From positions 19,675 through 83,674 of the forward strand of contig JAFZAC010000044.1 of the NCBI GenBank assembly GCA_017548365.1: DNA of 64,000 nt. The letters are read 5' to 3'. Under the pieces are notes generated by a model. That model worked only from the letters and a program-made list of their open reading frames with translations. It was not told the origin of the DNA and did not search any database. A program made the position numbers and the translations under genes. The first letter of the stretch is position 1, and each line of letters starts with the position of its first letter. The stretch comes from Muribaculaceae bacterium (GTDB lineage: Bacteria; Bacteroidota; Bacteroidia; Bacteroidales; Muribaculaceae). Shown here in pieces: positions 24,181-32,613 of this stretch.

Positions 24181-24218
24181 GTTTTTACTACATAAAAACC
24201 AACATACTGTGTAATCAT

Positions 24219-24764
24219 ATGAACCGCTGGAAAACCCTCAAGAGCGAATACCTAATCCGCCGCCCATGGCTCACAGCAAGACGCGACGCTGTGCAGCTGC
24301 CAAACGGCGAAATCAACGATGAATTCTACGTACTCGAATATCCTGATTGGATTAACGTCATCGCCATCACACCCAATGGAGACTTTGTTTTTGTGCGACA
24401 GTACCGCTATGCACTCGACCTTGACTCGGTAGAGCTGTGCGCTGGCGTGATAGAGCCAGGCGAGACTCCCGAGGAAGGGGCACGACGCGAACTCCTTGAA
24501 GAAACAGGTTTCGGCGGCGGCACATGGCAAGAAATCATGACAATAGGCCAAAACCCGAGTACTTGCAACAACTGGACTCATTGCTTCCTCGCAACAGGTG
24601 TCGAAAAACTGCAAAACCAGCAACTTGACCGAACCGAAGATATTGAAGTAGTACTGCTCTCACGCGACGAGGTTCGGCAAATGCTTAATTCCGGCCAGCT
24701 CAAGCAAGCTCTCATGCTTGCACCACTATGGCGATATTTCGCCACATCAACAACAAACGAATAA
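24219..24764 (+). CDS. Nudix hydrolase (ADP-ribose pyrophosphatase-like)
   Basis: The ORF extends upstream, but the in-frame residues before MNRWKTL come from the tRNA terminator; I use the ATG at 24219 (181 residues). The Nudix box is complete: GVIEPGETPEEGARRELLEETGF with Glu residues for Mg2+ (about residues 73-95). Upstream FVRQYRYALDLDSVEL is characteristic of ADP-ribose/sugar-nucleotide pyrophosphatases, which hydrolyse nucleoside diphosphate sugars. It precedes the FNT channel by 30 bp and is likely cotranscribed. Confidence 0.8.
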   Translation: MNRWKTLKSEYLIRRPWLTARRDAVQLPNGEINDEFYVLEYPDWINVIAITPNGDFVFVRQYRYALDLDSVELCAGVIEPGETPEEGARRELLEETGFGGGTWQEIMTIGQNPSTCNNWTHCFLATGVEKLQNQQLDRTEDIEVVLLSRDEVRQMLNSGQLKQALMLAPLWRYFATSTTNE

Positions 24765-24794
24765 CAATATCAAAAAGCTCAGAAATAACAAATC

Positions 24795-25397
24795 ATGCGA
24801 AAAACAATCATCGACTCAATTCTTGCAGGTATCTGCATATCACTTGGCGGAGTGGCATTCCTCAAAGTGGGAGGCATAGTAGGCGCCGTACTATTCTCTT
24901 TCGGTCTTATAACAGTTGTGTGCTACAAGATGAAGCTATACACCGGTGTGAGCGGATTCGTTGAGACCAAACGAGACTGGATTGAACTGCCGGTTATCAT
25001 CCTAGGCAACATAGTGGGATGTGCACTTGTGGCACTTGCCATCAATACTGCCCTACCCGACCTTGCCACTACATCGCAAACCATCGTCGATGGCAGATTA
25101 GAAAAAGGATTCTGGAACGTAGTGATTCTAGCTATCTTCTGCGGCTTTATCATGACAACTGTTGTCAACTTCGCACGTCAGAAGATGTGGCTGCCACTAC
25201 TCTTCGGTATACCCTTGTTCATTATGTGCGGCTTTGTGCACAGCATCGCTGATGCTTTTTACTATTCCCTTGCACTGGGATTTGAAGGATGGACTGGACA
25301 AGCCATTCTCGTCTACCTGGCCTCTATCATCGGCAACTTCATTGGCTGCAACCTCTACCGCACGCTGCAACTCGCCGCGCCTAAAGGGAAAGAATAA
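24795..25397 (+). CDS. Compact formate/nitrite transporter family protein
   Basis: A 200-residue membrane protein with six predicted membrane helices (starting near residues 4, 26, 66, 105, 132 and 168). The AGICISLGG start of TM1, the KLYTGVSG loop before TM3, and the GNFIGCNLYRTL end of TM6 are family landmarks of FNT channels, which form pentamers that conduct formate, nitrite or lactate. Typical members are about 270 residues; this one lacks longer loops and the C-terminal extension but not a membrane helix. It follows the Nudix gene. Confidence 0.75.
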   Translation: MRKTIIDSILAGICISLGGVAFLKVGGIVGAVLFSFGLITVVCYKMKLYTGVSGFVETKRDWIELPVIILGNIVGCALVALAINTALPDLATTSQTIVDGRLEKGFWNVVILAIFCGFIMTTVVNFARQKMWLPLLFGIPLFIMCGFVHSIADAFYYSLALGFEGWTGQAILVYLASIIGNFIGCNLYRTLQLAAPKGKE

Positions 25398-25419
25398 TCT
25401 CTAACCTATCATAATAAAC

Positions 25420-25460
25420 AACACGAAACGCACCCAGATGGATGCGTTTCGTGTTTTATT
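25420..25460. terminator. Bidirectional terminator between the FNT gene and oxidoreductase operon
   Basis: AACACGAAACGCA (25420-25432) pairs with TGCGTTTCGTGTT (25443-25455) with a 10-base loop and a T-rich tail on the plus strand; the gene on the minus side ends at 25494. Confidence 0.8.
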
Positions 25461-25493
25461 AATGCCGACGAGGCAGGGCTCGTCGCCTTGAGG

Positions 25494-26033
25494 TTACTCG
25501 TTGATGAGAGTGGCGCCTTTCTTTAGGGCTTCCTCGTTCATTGGGATGAGGTGCCAGTGGCGCTCGGGAAGGGTTTTCTTCAAGCCCTTGAGCACGTTCT
25601 CGATGGTAACAACGGGTTTAACCTTGAGGTAAGCACCAAGGACAATCATATTGAACGCCTTGCTGTTGTTGATCTCGATGGTAGCCTCGGTAGCCTCGAT
25701 GCGATAAATCTTGATATCTGTACGGGTTGGAGGAGTGTTGATGCCATAGCTGTCGTAGATGAGCACGCCGCCAGGTTTCACCATCTTCTCAAACTTGTCA
25801 AGCGACTGCTGGTTGAGCACCACTGCAGTGTCGTACATATTGAGGATAGGCGAGCTGATGCGCTCGTCGCTGACGATTACGGTAACGTTGGCAGTACCAC
25901 CACGCTGCTCGGGTCCATAGGATGGCATCCAAGTGACTTCCTTGTCTTCCATCAATCCAGAGTAAGCGAGAATCTTACCCATTGAGAGGACACCCTGTCC
26001 TCCAAAGCCTGCTATTACTATTTCTTCTTTCAT
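25494..26033 (-). CDS. 2-oxoacid:ferredoxin oxidoreductase, gamma subunit
   Basis: A 179-residue protein with the gamma-type signature EIVIAGFGGQGVLSMGKILA (residues about 3-22) and YGPEQRGGTANV, the family's dimer and CoA-binding core. It completes a four-gene set together with the genes upstream. The complex oxidises a 2-oxoacid to an acyl-CoA, CO2 and reduced ferredoxin; the substrate (2-oxoglutarate or branched 2-oxoacids) cannot be settled by eye. The operon order is ferredoxin, alpha, beta, gamma; spacing between beta and gamma is three bases. Confidence 0.85.
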   Translation of the reverse strand: MKEEIVIAGFGGQGVLSMGKILAYSGLMEDKEVTWMPSYGPEQRGGTANVTVIVSDERISSPILNMYDTAVVLNQQSLDKFEKMVKPGGVLIYDSYGINTPPTRTDIKIYRIEATEATIEINNSKAFNMIVLGAYLKVKPVVTIENVLKGLKKTLPERHWHLIPMNEEALKKGATLINE

Positions 26034-26035
26034 GA

Positions 26036-26800
26036 TTATTCATTATTTTTTAAATCACCCAATGGGTACTTAGCAAACATGTTCTCTTGTAGCCACTCGT
26101 TGGCTTTCACTGGAGTGAGTTTCCAACCAGTGTTGCAGGTGCTGACAACCTCAACAACCGAGCATCCCTTGCCGTCCATACTGTTCTGGAAGGCTTTCTT
26201 GAGAGCGGCTTTGGTCTTACGCACTGCAGCGGGGCTGTAAACAGTTTGACGGGTAACGTAGCAAGTACCGTCGAGCTGTGCCAGCAGGTTGCTGATAGCC
26301 AGAGGATATCCGTTAAGGTCAGCACGGCGTCCGTAAGGGCAAGTAGCTGTCTTTTGACCAAGGAGAGTGGTAGGCGCCATCTGTCCACCAGTCATACCAT
26401 AGATGGCATTGTTGATGAAGATGATAGTGATGTTCTCGCCACGGTTGGCAGCGTGGATAGTCTCGGCAGTACCAATTGCAGAGAGGTCACCGTCGCCCTG
26501 ATAGGTGAAGACGAGTTTGTCGGGCATGAGTCGCTTGGTAGCTGTAGCCATAGCTGGAGCGCGTCCGTGAGCGGCCTCAAGCCAGTCTATATCGATGTAG
26601 TTGTAGGCGAAAACAGCGCAACCTACTGGTGAAACGCCGATAGCCTTTTCTTGCAGTCCCATTTCTTCGATTACCTCGGCAACGAGTTTGTGCACAACAC
26701 CATGGCTACAGCCAGGGCAGTAGTGCATGTGAGCGTCGTTGAGAAGGCTCGGTTTCTTATAAACCCTGTTTTCGGGGCGGATTATATCGTTAAGTTCCAT
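26036..26800 (-). CDS. 2-oxoacid:ferredoxin oxidoreductase, beta (TPP-binding) subunit
   Basis: A 254-residue protein. It has YCPGCSHGVVHKLVAE near the start, VGCAVFAYNY, the TPP/Mg site YQGDGDLSAIG (about residues 95-105) and the ITIIFINNAIYGMTGGQ block (about 122-138). The TPP subunit performs the decarboxylation with Fe-S clusters provided by the ferredoxin-like subunit. Genes are in one operon with alpha and gamma. Confidence 0.85.
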   Translation of the reverse strand: MELNDIIRPENRVYKKPSLLNDAHMHYCPGCSHGVVHKLVAEVIEEMGLQEKAIGVSPVGCAVFAYNYIDIDWLEAAHGRAPAMATATKRLMPDKLVFTYQGDGDLSAIGTAETIHAANRGENITIIFINNAIYGMTGGQMAPTTLLGQKTATCPYGRRADLNGYPLAISNLLAQLDGTCYVTRQTVYSPAAVRKTKAALKKAFQNSMDGKGCSVVEVVSTCNTGWKLTPVKANEWLQENMFAKYPLGDLKNNE

Positions 26801-26827
26801 AATGGTCTTGTAATGATTAAATGTTGA

Positions 26828-27919
26828 TTATCCTAATTTGTTAACCAGTTTCTCTTTGAGAGCGTTGAGAATCTCATCGGGAGCGGGCACATTACCACCC
26901 AAGCGGTAGAAGATGTCGACTGGATAGTTGCAGTCGGTAGCGAGCTTGATATCCTCAATGAGCTGACCAGCGCTGAGCTCTACGCTGAGGATGCCCTTAA
27001 CACCCTCGGCAGCCTTGCGGATAGCGTCAACTGGGAAAGGCCACAGAGTGATTGGGCGTGCGATACCCACCTTGATGCCTTCTTCGGCAGCGAGCTCCAT
27101 AGCCTTCTGGCTGATGCGTGCCATACTACCAAAAGCAACGATGAGGTAGTCGCAGTCGTCGGTGTTGATTAACTCGCAGCGTTGCTCGTTCTTCTCGATT
27201 TCGCGGTAAGTAGCTTGGAAGCGATGGTTGTTCTCCTCCATTTTGTCGTCGTCGAGCTCGAGCGAGGTGATGATGTTCTTGGGACGCATACCCTTGCGGC
27301 CGTTAACAGCCCATGGGCAGTTCTCGCGAATCCATTCCTCGGTGTGGCGTGGACGTTGCTCGGGGAGCACCACTTTCTCCATCATCTGACCGATAACGCC
27401 ATCGGCAAGAATCATAGATACTGCACGATACTTGAAAGCCAAGTCCCAGCCAAGAGCTACGAAATCAACCATTTCCTGTACCGAAGCGGGAGCGAGGGTA
27501 ATCAAGCGGTAGTCGCCATGGCCACCACCCTTAACTGCCTGGAAGTAGTCGGCCTGCGATGGGTGGATAGTACCCAAACCAGGTCCGCCACGCATCACGT
27601 TAATCACCAATGCGGGAACCTCGCTAGCTGCCATGTAGCTCATACCTTCCTGCATGAGGCTAAAGCCTGGGCTGGAAGTAGAAGTGAGCACAGTCTTGCC
27701 GCATGAAGCGCCAGCATACACCATGTTGATAGCAGCCACTTCACTCTCGGCTTGGAGCACGACCATACCGGTAGTCTCCCAAGGCATTTCTTCTTCAAGT
27801 TTCTCGAGAACCTCGGACTGCGGGGTAATAGGATAACCAAAATAACCGTCGGCACCATAGCGAATAGCAGCGACAGCGAGAGCCTCATTACCCTTCATTA
27901 ATGTTACTTTATCGTTCAT
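26828..27919 (-). CDS. 2-oxoacid:ferredoxin oxidoreductase, alpha subunit
   Basis: A 363-residue protein with the alpha-subunit N-terminus (KGNEALAVAAIRYGADGYFGYPITPQSEVLE), the conserved substrate and TPP-contact strands (ITPQSEV; TSTSSPGFSLMQEGMSYM) and a C-terminal GNVPAPDEI. It binds the 2-oxoacid and coenzyme A region together with beta. It overlaps neither neighbour; 27 bp separate it from beta. Many annotations call this VorB or KorA; I left the symbol out because substrate is not visible. Confidence 0.85.
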   Translation of the reverse strand: MNDKVTLMKGNEALAVAAIRYGADGYFGYPITPQSEVLEKLEEEMPWETTGMVVLQAESEVAAINMVYAGASCGKTVLTSTSSPGFSLMQEGMSYMAASEVPALVINVMRGGPGLGTIHPSQADYFQAVKGGGHGDYRLITLAPASVQEMVDFVALGWDLAFKYRAVSMILADGVIGQMMEKVVLPEQRPRHTEEWIRENCPWAVNGRKGMRPKNIITSLELDDDKMEENNHRFQATYREIEKNEQRCELINTDDCDYLIVAFGSMARISQKAMELAAEEGIKVGIARPITLWPFPVDAIRKAAEGVKGILSVELSAGQLIEDIKLATDCNYPVDIFYRLGGNVPAPDEILNALKEKLVNKLG

Positions 27920-27958
27920 CGTTTCTACGGTTTTGTTTTTTAAAGATTGATTACTTGT

Positions 27959-28189
27959 TTACTTCTCTACAACACGATATACCTCGATGCAAGCGTCGGG
28001 GCACACGAGCGCGCAGCTCGAGCATCCAATGCACTTGTCGGGATTTGCCATATAGGCATAATGGTAACCTCGGTTGTTTACTTCATTCTTCTTTAGGTCA
28101 AGCACATCCTGCGGGCAGGCCACAACACACAGGTTGCATCCCTTGCAGCGCTCGGTGTTGACCGTTACTGCTCCATTAATTTTTGCCAT
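27959..28189 (-). CDS. 4Fe-4S ferredoxin-like (delta) subunit of the oxidoreductase
   Basis: The 76-residue protein has two 4Fe-4S clusters, CKGCNLCVVACP and CIGCSSCALVCPDAC, each with the CxxCxxCxxxC spacing. It passes electrons from the TPP site to ferredoxin. A TATCTTTG promoter box lies 31-38 bp upstream on the minus strand, so this is the first gene of the four-gene operon. Confidence 0.9.
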   Translation of the reverse strand: MAKINGAVTVNTERCKGCNLCVVACPQDVLDLKKNEVNNRGYHYAYMANPDKCIGCSSCALVCPDACIEVYRVVEK

Positions 28190-28219
28190 AATATTTTAAA
28201 GTGTTTTAGTTAAGTCTCG

Positions 28220-28227
28220 CAAAGATA
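28220..28227 (-). promoter_or_regulatory. Promoter -7 box of the oxidoreductase operon
   Basis: Minus strand TATCTTTG, 31 bp upstream of the first ATG. Confidence 0.55.
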
Positions 28228-28404
28228 CAAAACTTCTTACAATTTATCACTATAATTAGCAAAGAATTTTTCAACAACCCTTCACATCACGTCTCCTGCC
28301 ATATCAAACAACAAATAACAACCTATAAACAACGGGAACAACTTAATTCAATGCAGAATACAAAATGCATAATGCATAATTGCATTAGACATAGACATCA
28401 ACAA

Positions 28405-28467
28405 TTTCAAAAAGCTGCGAATTGAGTAGGTCAAAAAGCCGGCTTGCGCCGGAAGTTTTCCTTGAGG
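28405..28467 (+). repeat. Extragenic hairpin repeat, copy 1
   Basis: Begins TTTCAAAAAGCTGC, followed about 20 bases later by TCAAAAAGCCGGCTTGCGCC. The stem CCGGC-TTGC-GCCGG is at 28439-28452. A second diverged copy is at 29271; see the finding on base-pair covariation. Confidence 0.65.
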
Positions 28468-29180
28468 CTGGAGGAGCGCTTCGTTTAAAATCATATAAAA
28501 CTTGATTTTAAAATTACACATACACCTTAAACAATGCTGAATGTTGAATGCAAAATGCTGAATGCCTAATGAACGCCGCGGTTGGACAAATTAGGCTGCG
28601 CCTTGTCAAAGACCATGCAAACATGGCTTTGAGCTCGGCTTGCACTAATTTTGCGGCGCAATGCTTTAACAGCGCCAGAGCTCTTGTGCAAGACTGACGC
28701 TTGCAATACATGAACACCAACGAGGCTTTTTCGCAAGGCAATGCCTTGCGACCTTCTGACTGCTTGTGCTTGCGGTGGGACAAATTTGAAAAAAATTTTT
28801 AAGACTATACCCAAATCGAATTATAAATTGTAAGTAGCGTGATGTGGCTGAAAGAAAAAATGGGACACTTTGTAAAAAAAAAAAAAATTCGGATTCACAA
28901 TCGTTAATCACTGTGTGAGTATTTTATTAAAAAAGAAAGGTAAAACATATTATTTTGGTTACGATTCGATGGTTGATGGAACAAAGGTATCAAGTTATAA
29001 GTTGAAAGCAACATTTTAGTTCAGAGTTCACAGTTGCAGTTGACTCGGATGCATCACTTGACTCACTTGCATCACTTGGGACAAAATGAAAAAAAATTTT
29101 TTATTGTGGTGGTGGCAGTATGTCAATGAACTCGTGTGCACAAATGTAATAGATGGTAGTGTTTCGATACAATATTAAAA

Positions 29181-29208
29181 AGCACCGCTTGACTTCTCAA
29201 GCAGTGCT
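29181..29208. other. Hairpin in intergenic region
   Basis: AGCACCGCTTGA (29181-29192) pairs with TCAAGCAGTGCT (29197-29208) with one mismatch and a four-base loop. No T run on either side strong enough for a terminator. Confidence 0.4.
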
Positions 29209-29270
29209 TATATAGAATAAAGATTTCTTGATTGAAATCATTTATATTTTGGAAAGGAACAAGATTTTAC

Positions 29271-29335
29271 TTTCAAAAAGCTGCATCTACCGATGTCGAA
29301 AAGCTGGCTTACGCCAGATTATTTTTTCTTCGTAA
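29271..29335 (+). repeat. Extragenic hairpin repeat, copy 2
   Basis: Begins TTTCAAAAAGCTGC and has the stem CTGGC-TTAC-GCCAG at 29304-29317, followed by a T-rich run. It matches copy 1 in the outer blocks and in the hairpin except for compensating changes. Confidence 0.65.
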
Positions 29336-29502
29336 GTCTCTTGAGAAAAATTCTACGGAGTCTTTCAGCATCAATGGGCTGCGTCTCAGCATAAATCAAG
29401 CAAGCTTGATGTTCTGCATTCGACTTGCACCATTGGTTTTGGAGTGATGGAGTATTTTCAACTCCTTAACTCCTCAAACTCCGTAGAAAAAAACAGTGTT
29501 GG

Positions 29503-30381
29503 TTATTTGATTACCTTCTCGCTTGAGCTTGTGCCGTCGGTGTAGGTTGTGATCTTGAGGTTCACGCCTTGCTGAGGCTCGGCACTCTCCACGCCAGCGA
29601 GATTATAGTAGCGCACACTAACTGCCTGCTTGTCGCCACCTATGGTGGTGATGGCATCGGGCTGCTTCAATTCTTGTACTTCATCATATTTACAACCCAT
29701 GTAAACCAATTCTCCGTTCTCATAAACTGCCGATAGTCCCGACATTGAGTTTATTCCTGTAATATAAGTTCTGTAGGGTACAAGTAAGTCACCAAATCCA
29801 CAGTCAACACCAATGCCTTCGATTGTCTTAAAACTATACTCAGGATTATTAGGCGCGCCTGAAGCTATTATTTGATAGCCCTTTCTAATGGTTTGTCCTA
29901 TTTCCACCTCAAATTCTTGGTATGTATCGGCGATACTAGACTCAGATATAGGATAATTGATCTCGGCATATTCTGCATCATCAGGCAAGAACATTGGCTT
30001 GTTGAAGTCGTATAATGTTTCGGGGATATCCCACCAAAAAAAATCATTAATGCTTTCACCGTGAACATCATTTTCAATGGCTGTAACCACTTTACCCTCC
30101 TCTCTGACATAGGCTGCAAGATATGGTTCTTTGGCATTTCCCTGCTGGTCATAGTAGGTGCGATAGATGTTATGATATAACAATCCATCAATAATTGTCG
30201 TGCCATTGAATTCAAGAGTGTAAAGTTGTATACGTTCATATCCTGGCTCGGGCCAAGCATGGTAATAACCTACATATTCCCAAACAACACCCTCACGAAC
30301 GAGGGGAACGTATTCATTCTCAACTGCGCTGGCGCTGGCCATCATCATCAGGCCCAGCAAGGTAAAAATAATCTTTTTCAT
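29503..30381 (-). CDS. Secreted protein, paralogue of the gene at 1493
   Basis: A 292-residue protein with signal peptide (MKKIIFTLLGLMMMASASA). It shares with the 290-aa protein at 1493 the mature start EYVPLVREGVVWEYV, a conserved middle (IEGIGVDCGFGDLLVPYRTY), and the end block VRYYNLAGVESAEPQQGVN. Function is unknown. Unlike the 1493 copy, it is directly divergent from its TPR regulator, with only a 436-bp gap. A TAACTTTG box at 30427-30434 is the likely promoter. Confidence 0.75.
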   Translation of the reverse strand: MKKIIFTLLGLMMMASASAVENEYVPLVREGVVWEYVGYYHAWPEPGYERIQLYTLEFNGTTIIDGLLYHNIYRTYYDQQGNAKEPYLAAYVREEGKVVTAIENDVHGESINDFFWWDIPETLYDFNKPMFLPDDAEYAEINYPISESSIADTYQEFEVEIGQTIRKGYQIIASGAPNNPEYSFKTIEGIGVDCGFGDLLVPYRTYITGINSMSGLSAVYENGELVYMGCKYDEVQELKQPDAITTIGGDKQAVSVRYYNLAGVESAEPQQGVNLKITTYTDGTSSSEKVIK

Positions 30382-30426
30382 AGCTGTATATTTTTATGTG
30401 TTGAACTTAATTTTATTAGGCTGTCG

Positions 30427-30434
30427 CAAAGTTA
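30427..30434 (-). promoter_or_regulatory. Promoter -7 box for the secreted protein
   Basis: Minus strand TAACTTTG, 46 bp upstream of the start. At the expected -33 position lies the G8 tract (C8 on the plus strand, 30454-30461) instead of TTTG. A second TAACTTTG lies farther upstream at 30627-30634. Confidence 0.5.
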
Positions 30435-30786
30435 TAAACATTTTTTTAAATTACCCCCCCCATTTGTTAAATTGCGTTAAAACAAGTGGCATTGTCGGTA
30501 TTTTGGGCTCAAAAATCCTGTTTATTTGACTCAATTTGAACCAATTTTAGGAACGACAATTGTCATTAATAAAACAAACATAAAGAATTATTGTCGGTAA
30601 TTGTCGTCGAACTAATTTTCTGGTTGCAAAGTTACAAAACCTAAATGTTAAACTCGGCAAAAAAGTGCTTCATTCGTAGTTCATTTCACGATTTTCAAGT
30701 AGTTGATTTTCAGTGATGTGAAAAAATAAAAGTTCATTTGGGGTTCATCGGGCTTTTCAACTGTTAAAATTCTCGGTTTTTTGCAG

Positions 30787-30794
30787 TAATTTTG
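30787..30794 (+). promoter_or_regulatory. Promoter -7 box for the second TPR regulator
   Basis: TAATTTTG, matching TAnnTTTG, 24 bp upstream of the ATG at 30818. No clear -33. Confidence 0.4.
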
Positions 30795-30817
30795 TCCTCA
30801 ACAAAACGCAAAACAAC

Positions 30818-32518
30818 ATGAAAATGAACTTTACTTTTTCAAAAATTGTGTGTGCGCTGGCACTGCTTGCAATGGTGTTTTCTTCTTGCGGACGCAGCGG
30901 TTACAACAGCAAGCTGGTGCAAGTGGACTCGTTGCTTAGCGCCACGCAATATGAACAAGCCGACTCGCTGCTCAAGCAATGCGACCCAAGCAACTATAGC
31001 ACTCGAGACCGAGCCTATCATGCCCTGCTAAGGACCCAATGTGACTACAAGAACTATATTGTTGCGACAACCGACAGCGCCATCAATTTTGCAGTTGATT
31101 ATTTCGAGACGTCGGATGACAAAGAGAAATATACCCGATCGCTCATCTATCAAGGTTGCGCAAACGAGGAGCTTGGCAACCTTGAAAAAGCAGTCGAATG
31201 TTATCATAAAGCAGAAAGATACACTACTAACAAAAAAGACCTGGCATACACTAAACTCCGTTTAGGATATCTTTATCAATCACAAATAGTGGGAGCCGAC
31301 TCAATAGCCTTGCAAAAATTTTTGGAGTCTTATGACTTGTATCATAATCTTAATGATAAACACTATATGCTTTTGAGTTTAGGCGAAATAGGGATATTAT
31401 ATAGAGATCGAAAACTCAAGAATGACAGTGCGATATATTACATCAATGAAGCTATTTCATTAGCAGATTCCTTGCAGGACTCTTATTTAGAATTCGTTAA
31501 TTACAATAGCAGAGCTGAATACTATTGCCACATCAAAAAAGACTACCAAAAATCTAAGGCAGATGCATTATGTGCAATCAATAAAGGAGGCGACGAGATA
31601 GATCACCCGAGAGCACACTTTTGTTTGTCATTATCGTATTTAAAACTAGGTTCTTTGGACTCTTGTTTATATTATATTCAAAATGCGCCTAGTATGGTAT
31701 CATCCGCCGACAGTGTAGCTTATTATGGTTTATTATCTGAAATTGATAGACAGAACCAAGATGTTAATGGGGCATTGAAAAACCATGATATTGCAGAGAA
31801 TATAGCTGATTCAATTCTTATTCATAGCCTTAATCATCGGCTGCTGGCAGTAGAGAAGAGATACGACACTCAGCAGGCTGAGTTGGAGAATGCGAAGTTG
31901 AGCTTGGAGTTGCGCAACACGTTACTCACTCTTGCCGCCATTGTGATTGGTGCGCTCGCACTGCTGTTGCTCGTGCTCAGGTATCGGCATCGCCTGCGTG
32001 AGAAGGAAAATGAGTATGAACTGCTGAAAGCCGACCTCAACACATCGCTAGTAAGTCTTGAAAACATGAAATCGACTGTTGCCCAACTTGAAAGCGGACA
32101 CGACAACAGCAATAACACCGAACTGAAAAATATCCTCGAGGAGCAGATTGGTGCTGTGCACCAGTTGATGAAATGGTCCTACGAACTTGACAGCGACACC
32201 TTTGTTAAGAAGTTCAACAGCCTAATGACCATGCCGAGTGGCAAAGAGCAAGAATCGTTCTGGAACAATCTGCACACTATCACCAATGAGCTGCACGACA
32301 ATGTGCTCACAAGAGCGCAAGAGGCTGCAGGAGGCACACTGCGTGATGACGAGATAAACTATCTAGCACTCTACTGCTGCGGATTCTCACGAAGCGTGAT
32401 AATGACGTGCATGCACTACAAGAGCCTGGGGACCGTGAGCAACAAGAAGATCCAAATTGCGCAGAAACTCAACGTGCCGAACCTCGATGAGTTCCTGCAC
32501 CAAAACAAACAACAGTAA
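30818..32518 (+). CDS. TPR membrane regulator, paralogue of the gene at 7121
   Basis: A 566-residue protein with a lipoprotein-like N-terminus (VFSSC lipobox near Cys24), TPR-type repeats up to about residue 350, a membrane helix at about 370-390, a short charged region, and the same HTH-like C-terminus (DDEINYLALYCCGFSRSVIM through NKKIQIAQKLNVPNLDEF). Compared with 7121, about 60 residues of coiled coil are missing. Shared stretches such as CDYKNYIVATTDSAINFAVDY and YQGCANEELGNLEKAVECYHKA are near identical. Predicted role: membrane-bound transcription sensor controlling the divergent secreted protein. Confidence 0.7.
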   Translation: MKMNFTFSKIVCALALLAMVFSSCGRSGYNSKLVQVDSLLSATQYEQADSLLKQCDPSNYSTRDRAYHALLRTQCDYKNYIVATTDSAINFAVDYFETSDDKEKYTRSLIYQGCANEELGNLEKAVECYHKAERYTTNKKDLAYTKLRLGYLYQSQIVGADSIALQKFLESYDLYHNLNDKHYMLLSLGEIGILYRDRKLKNDSAIYYINEAISLADSLQDSYLEFVNYNSRAEYYCHIKKDYQKSKADALCAINKGGDEIDHPRAHFCLSLSYLKLGSLDSCLYYIQNAPSMVSSADSVAYYGLLSEIDRQNQDVNGALKNHDIAENIADSILIHSLNHRLLAVEKRYDTQQAELENAKLSLELRNTLLTLAAIVIGALALLLLVLRYRHRLREKENEYELLKADLNTSLVSLENMKSTVAQLESGHDNSNNTELKNILEEQIGAVHQLMKWSYELDSDTFVKKFNSLMTMPSGKEQESFWNNLHTITNELHDNVLTRAQEAAGGTLRDDEINYLALYCCGFSRSVIMTCMHYKSLGTVSNKKIQIAQKLNVPNLDEFLHQNKQQ

Positions 32519-32537
32519 CAACACATTTTGGCTCACT

Positions 32538-32593
32538 GTCGGACGTTGTCGGACAAAGTCAGACTGAGTCGGACAGAGTCGGACAAAGCTGGA
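32538..32593. repeat. 10-bp tandem repeats between two convergent genes
   Basis: GTCGGAC-type 10-bp units in exact register at 32538, 32548, 32558 (GTCAGAC), 32568, 32578 and a degenerate sixth at 32588. They lie between the stop codon of the TPR gene and that of the gluconate permease gene. Confidence 0.75.
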
Positions 32594-32613
32594 AAAAGAT
32601 ATAGCTAGTTCTT

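Larger units (their letters stand above)
28228..29502. other. 1.27-kb region without a convincing gene
   Basis: The segment contains short structured and repeated pieces but no gene I trust. Present are a repeated hairpin element at 28405-28467 and 29271-29335, an exact 10-bp inverted repeat TCGCAAGGCA with TGCCTTGCGA at 28731-28751, a hairpin at 29181-29208, a run of 14 A at 28874-28887, and a repeated GCATCACTT at about 29050-29076. A GC-rich block at 28570-28780 gives short open frames on the minus strand that look like a degraded or repeated element. Confidence 0.6.
30382..30817. other. Divergent regulatory region with C8 tract and repeated operators
   Basis: AT-rich 436-bp gap between the secreted protein and the TPR regulator. 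It holds the C8 run at 30454-30461, two exact copies of ATTGTCGGTA (30491-30500 and 30590-30599), the palindrome GACAATTGTC (30555-30564), two minus-strand TAACTTTG boxes (30427 and 30627), and a plus-strand TAATTTTG (30787-30794). Confidence 0.6.

Noticed and set aside
28514..28814. 80-90-aa minus-strand ORFs in the non-coding region
   Set aside because: They overlap each other in different frames, lack start signals and fall in the GC-rich repeat-like block.
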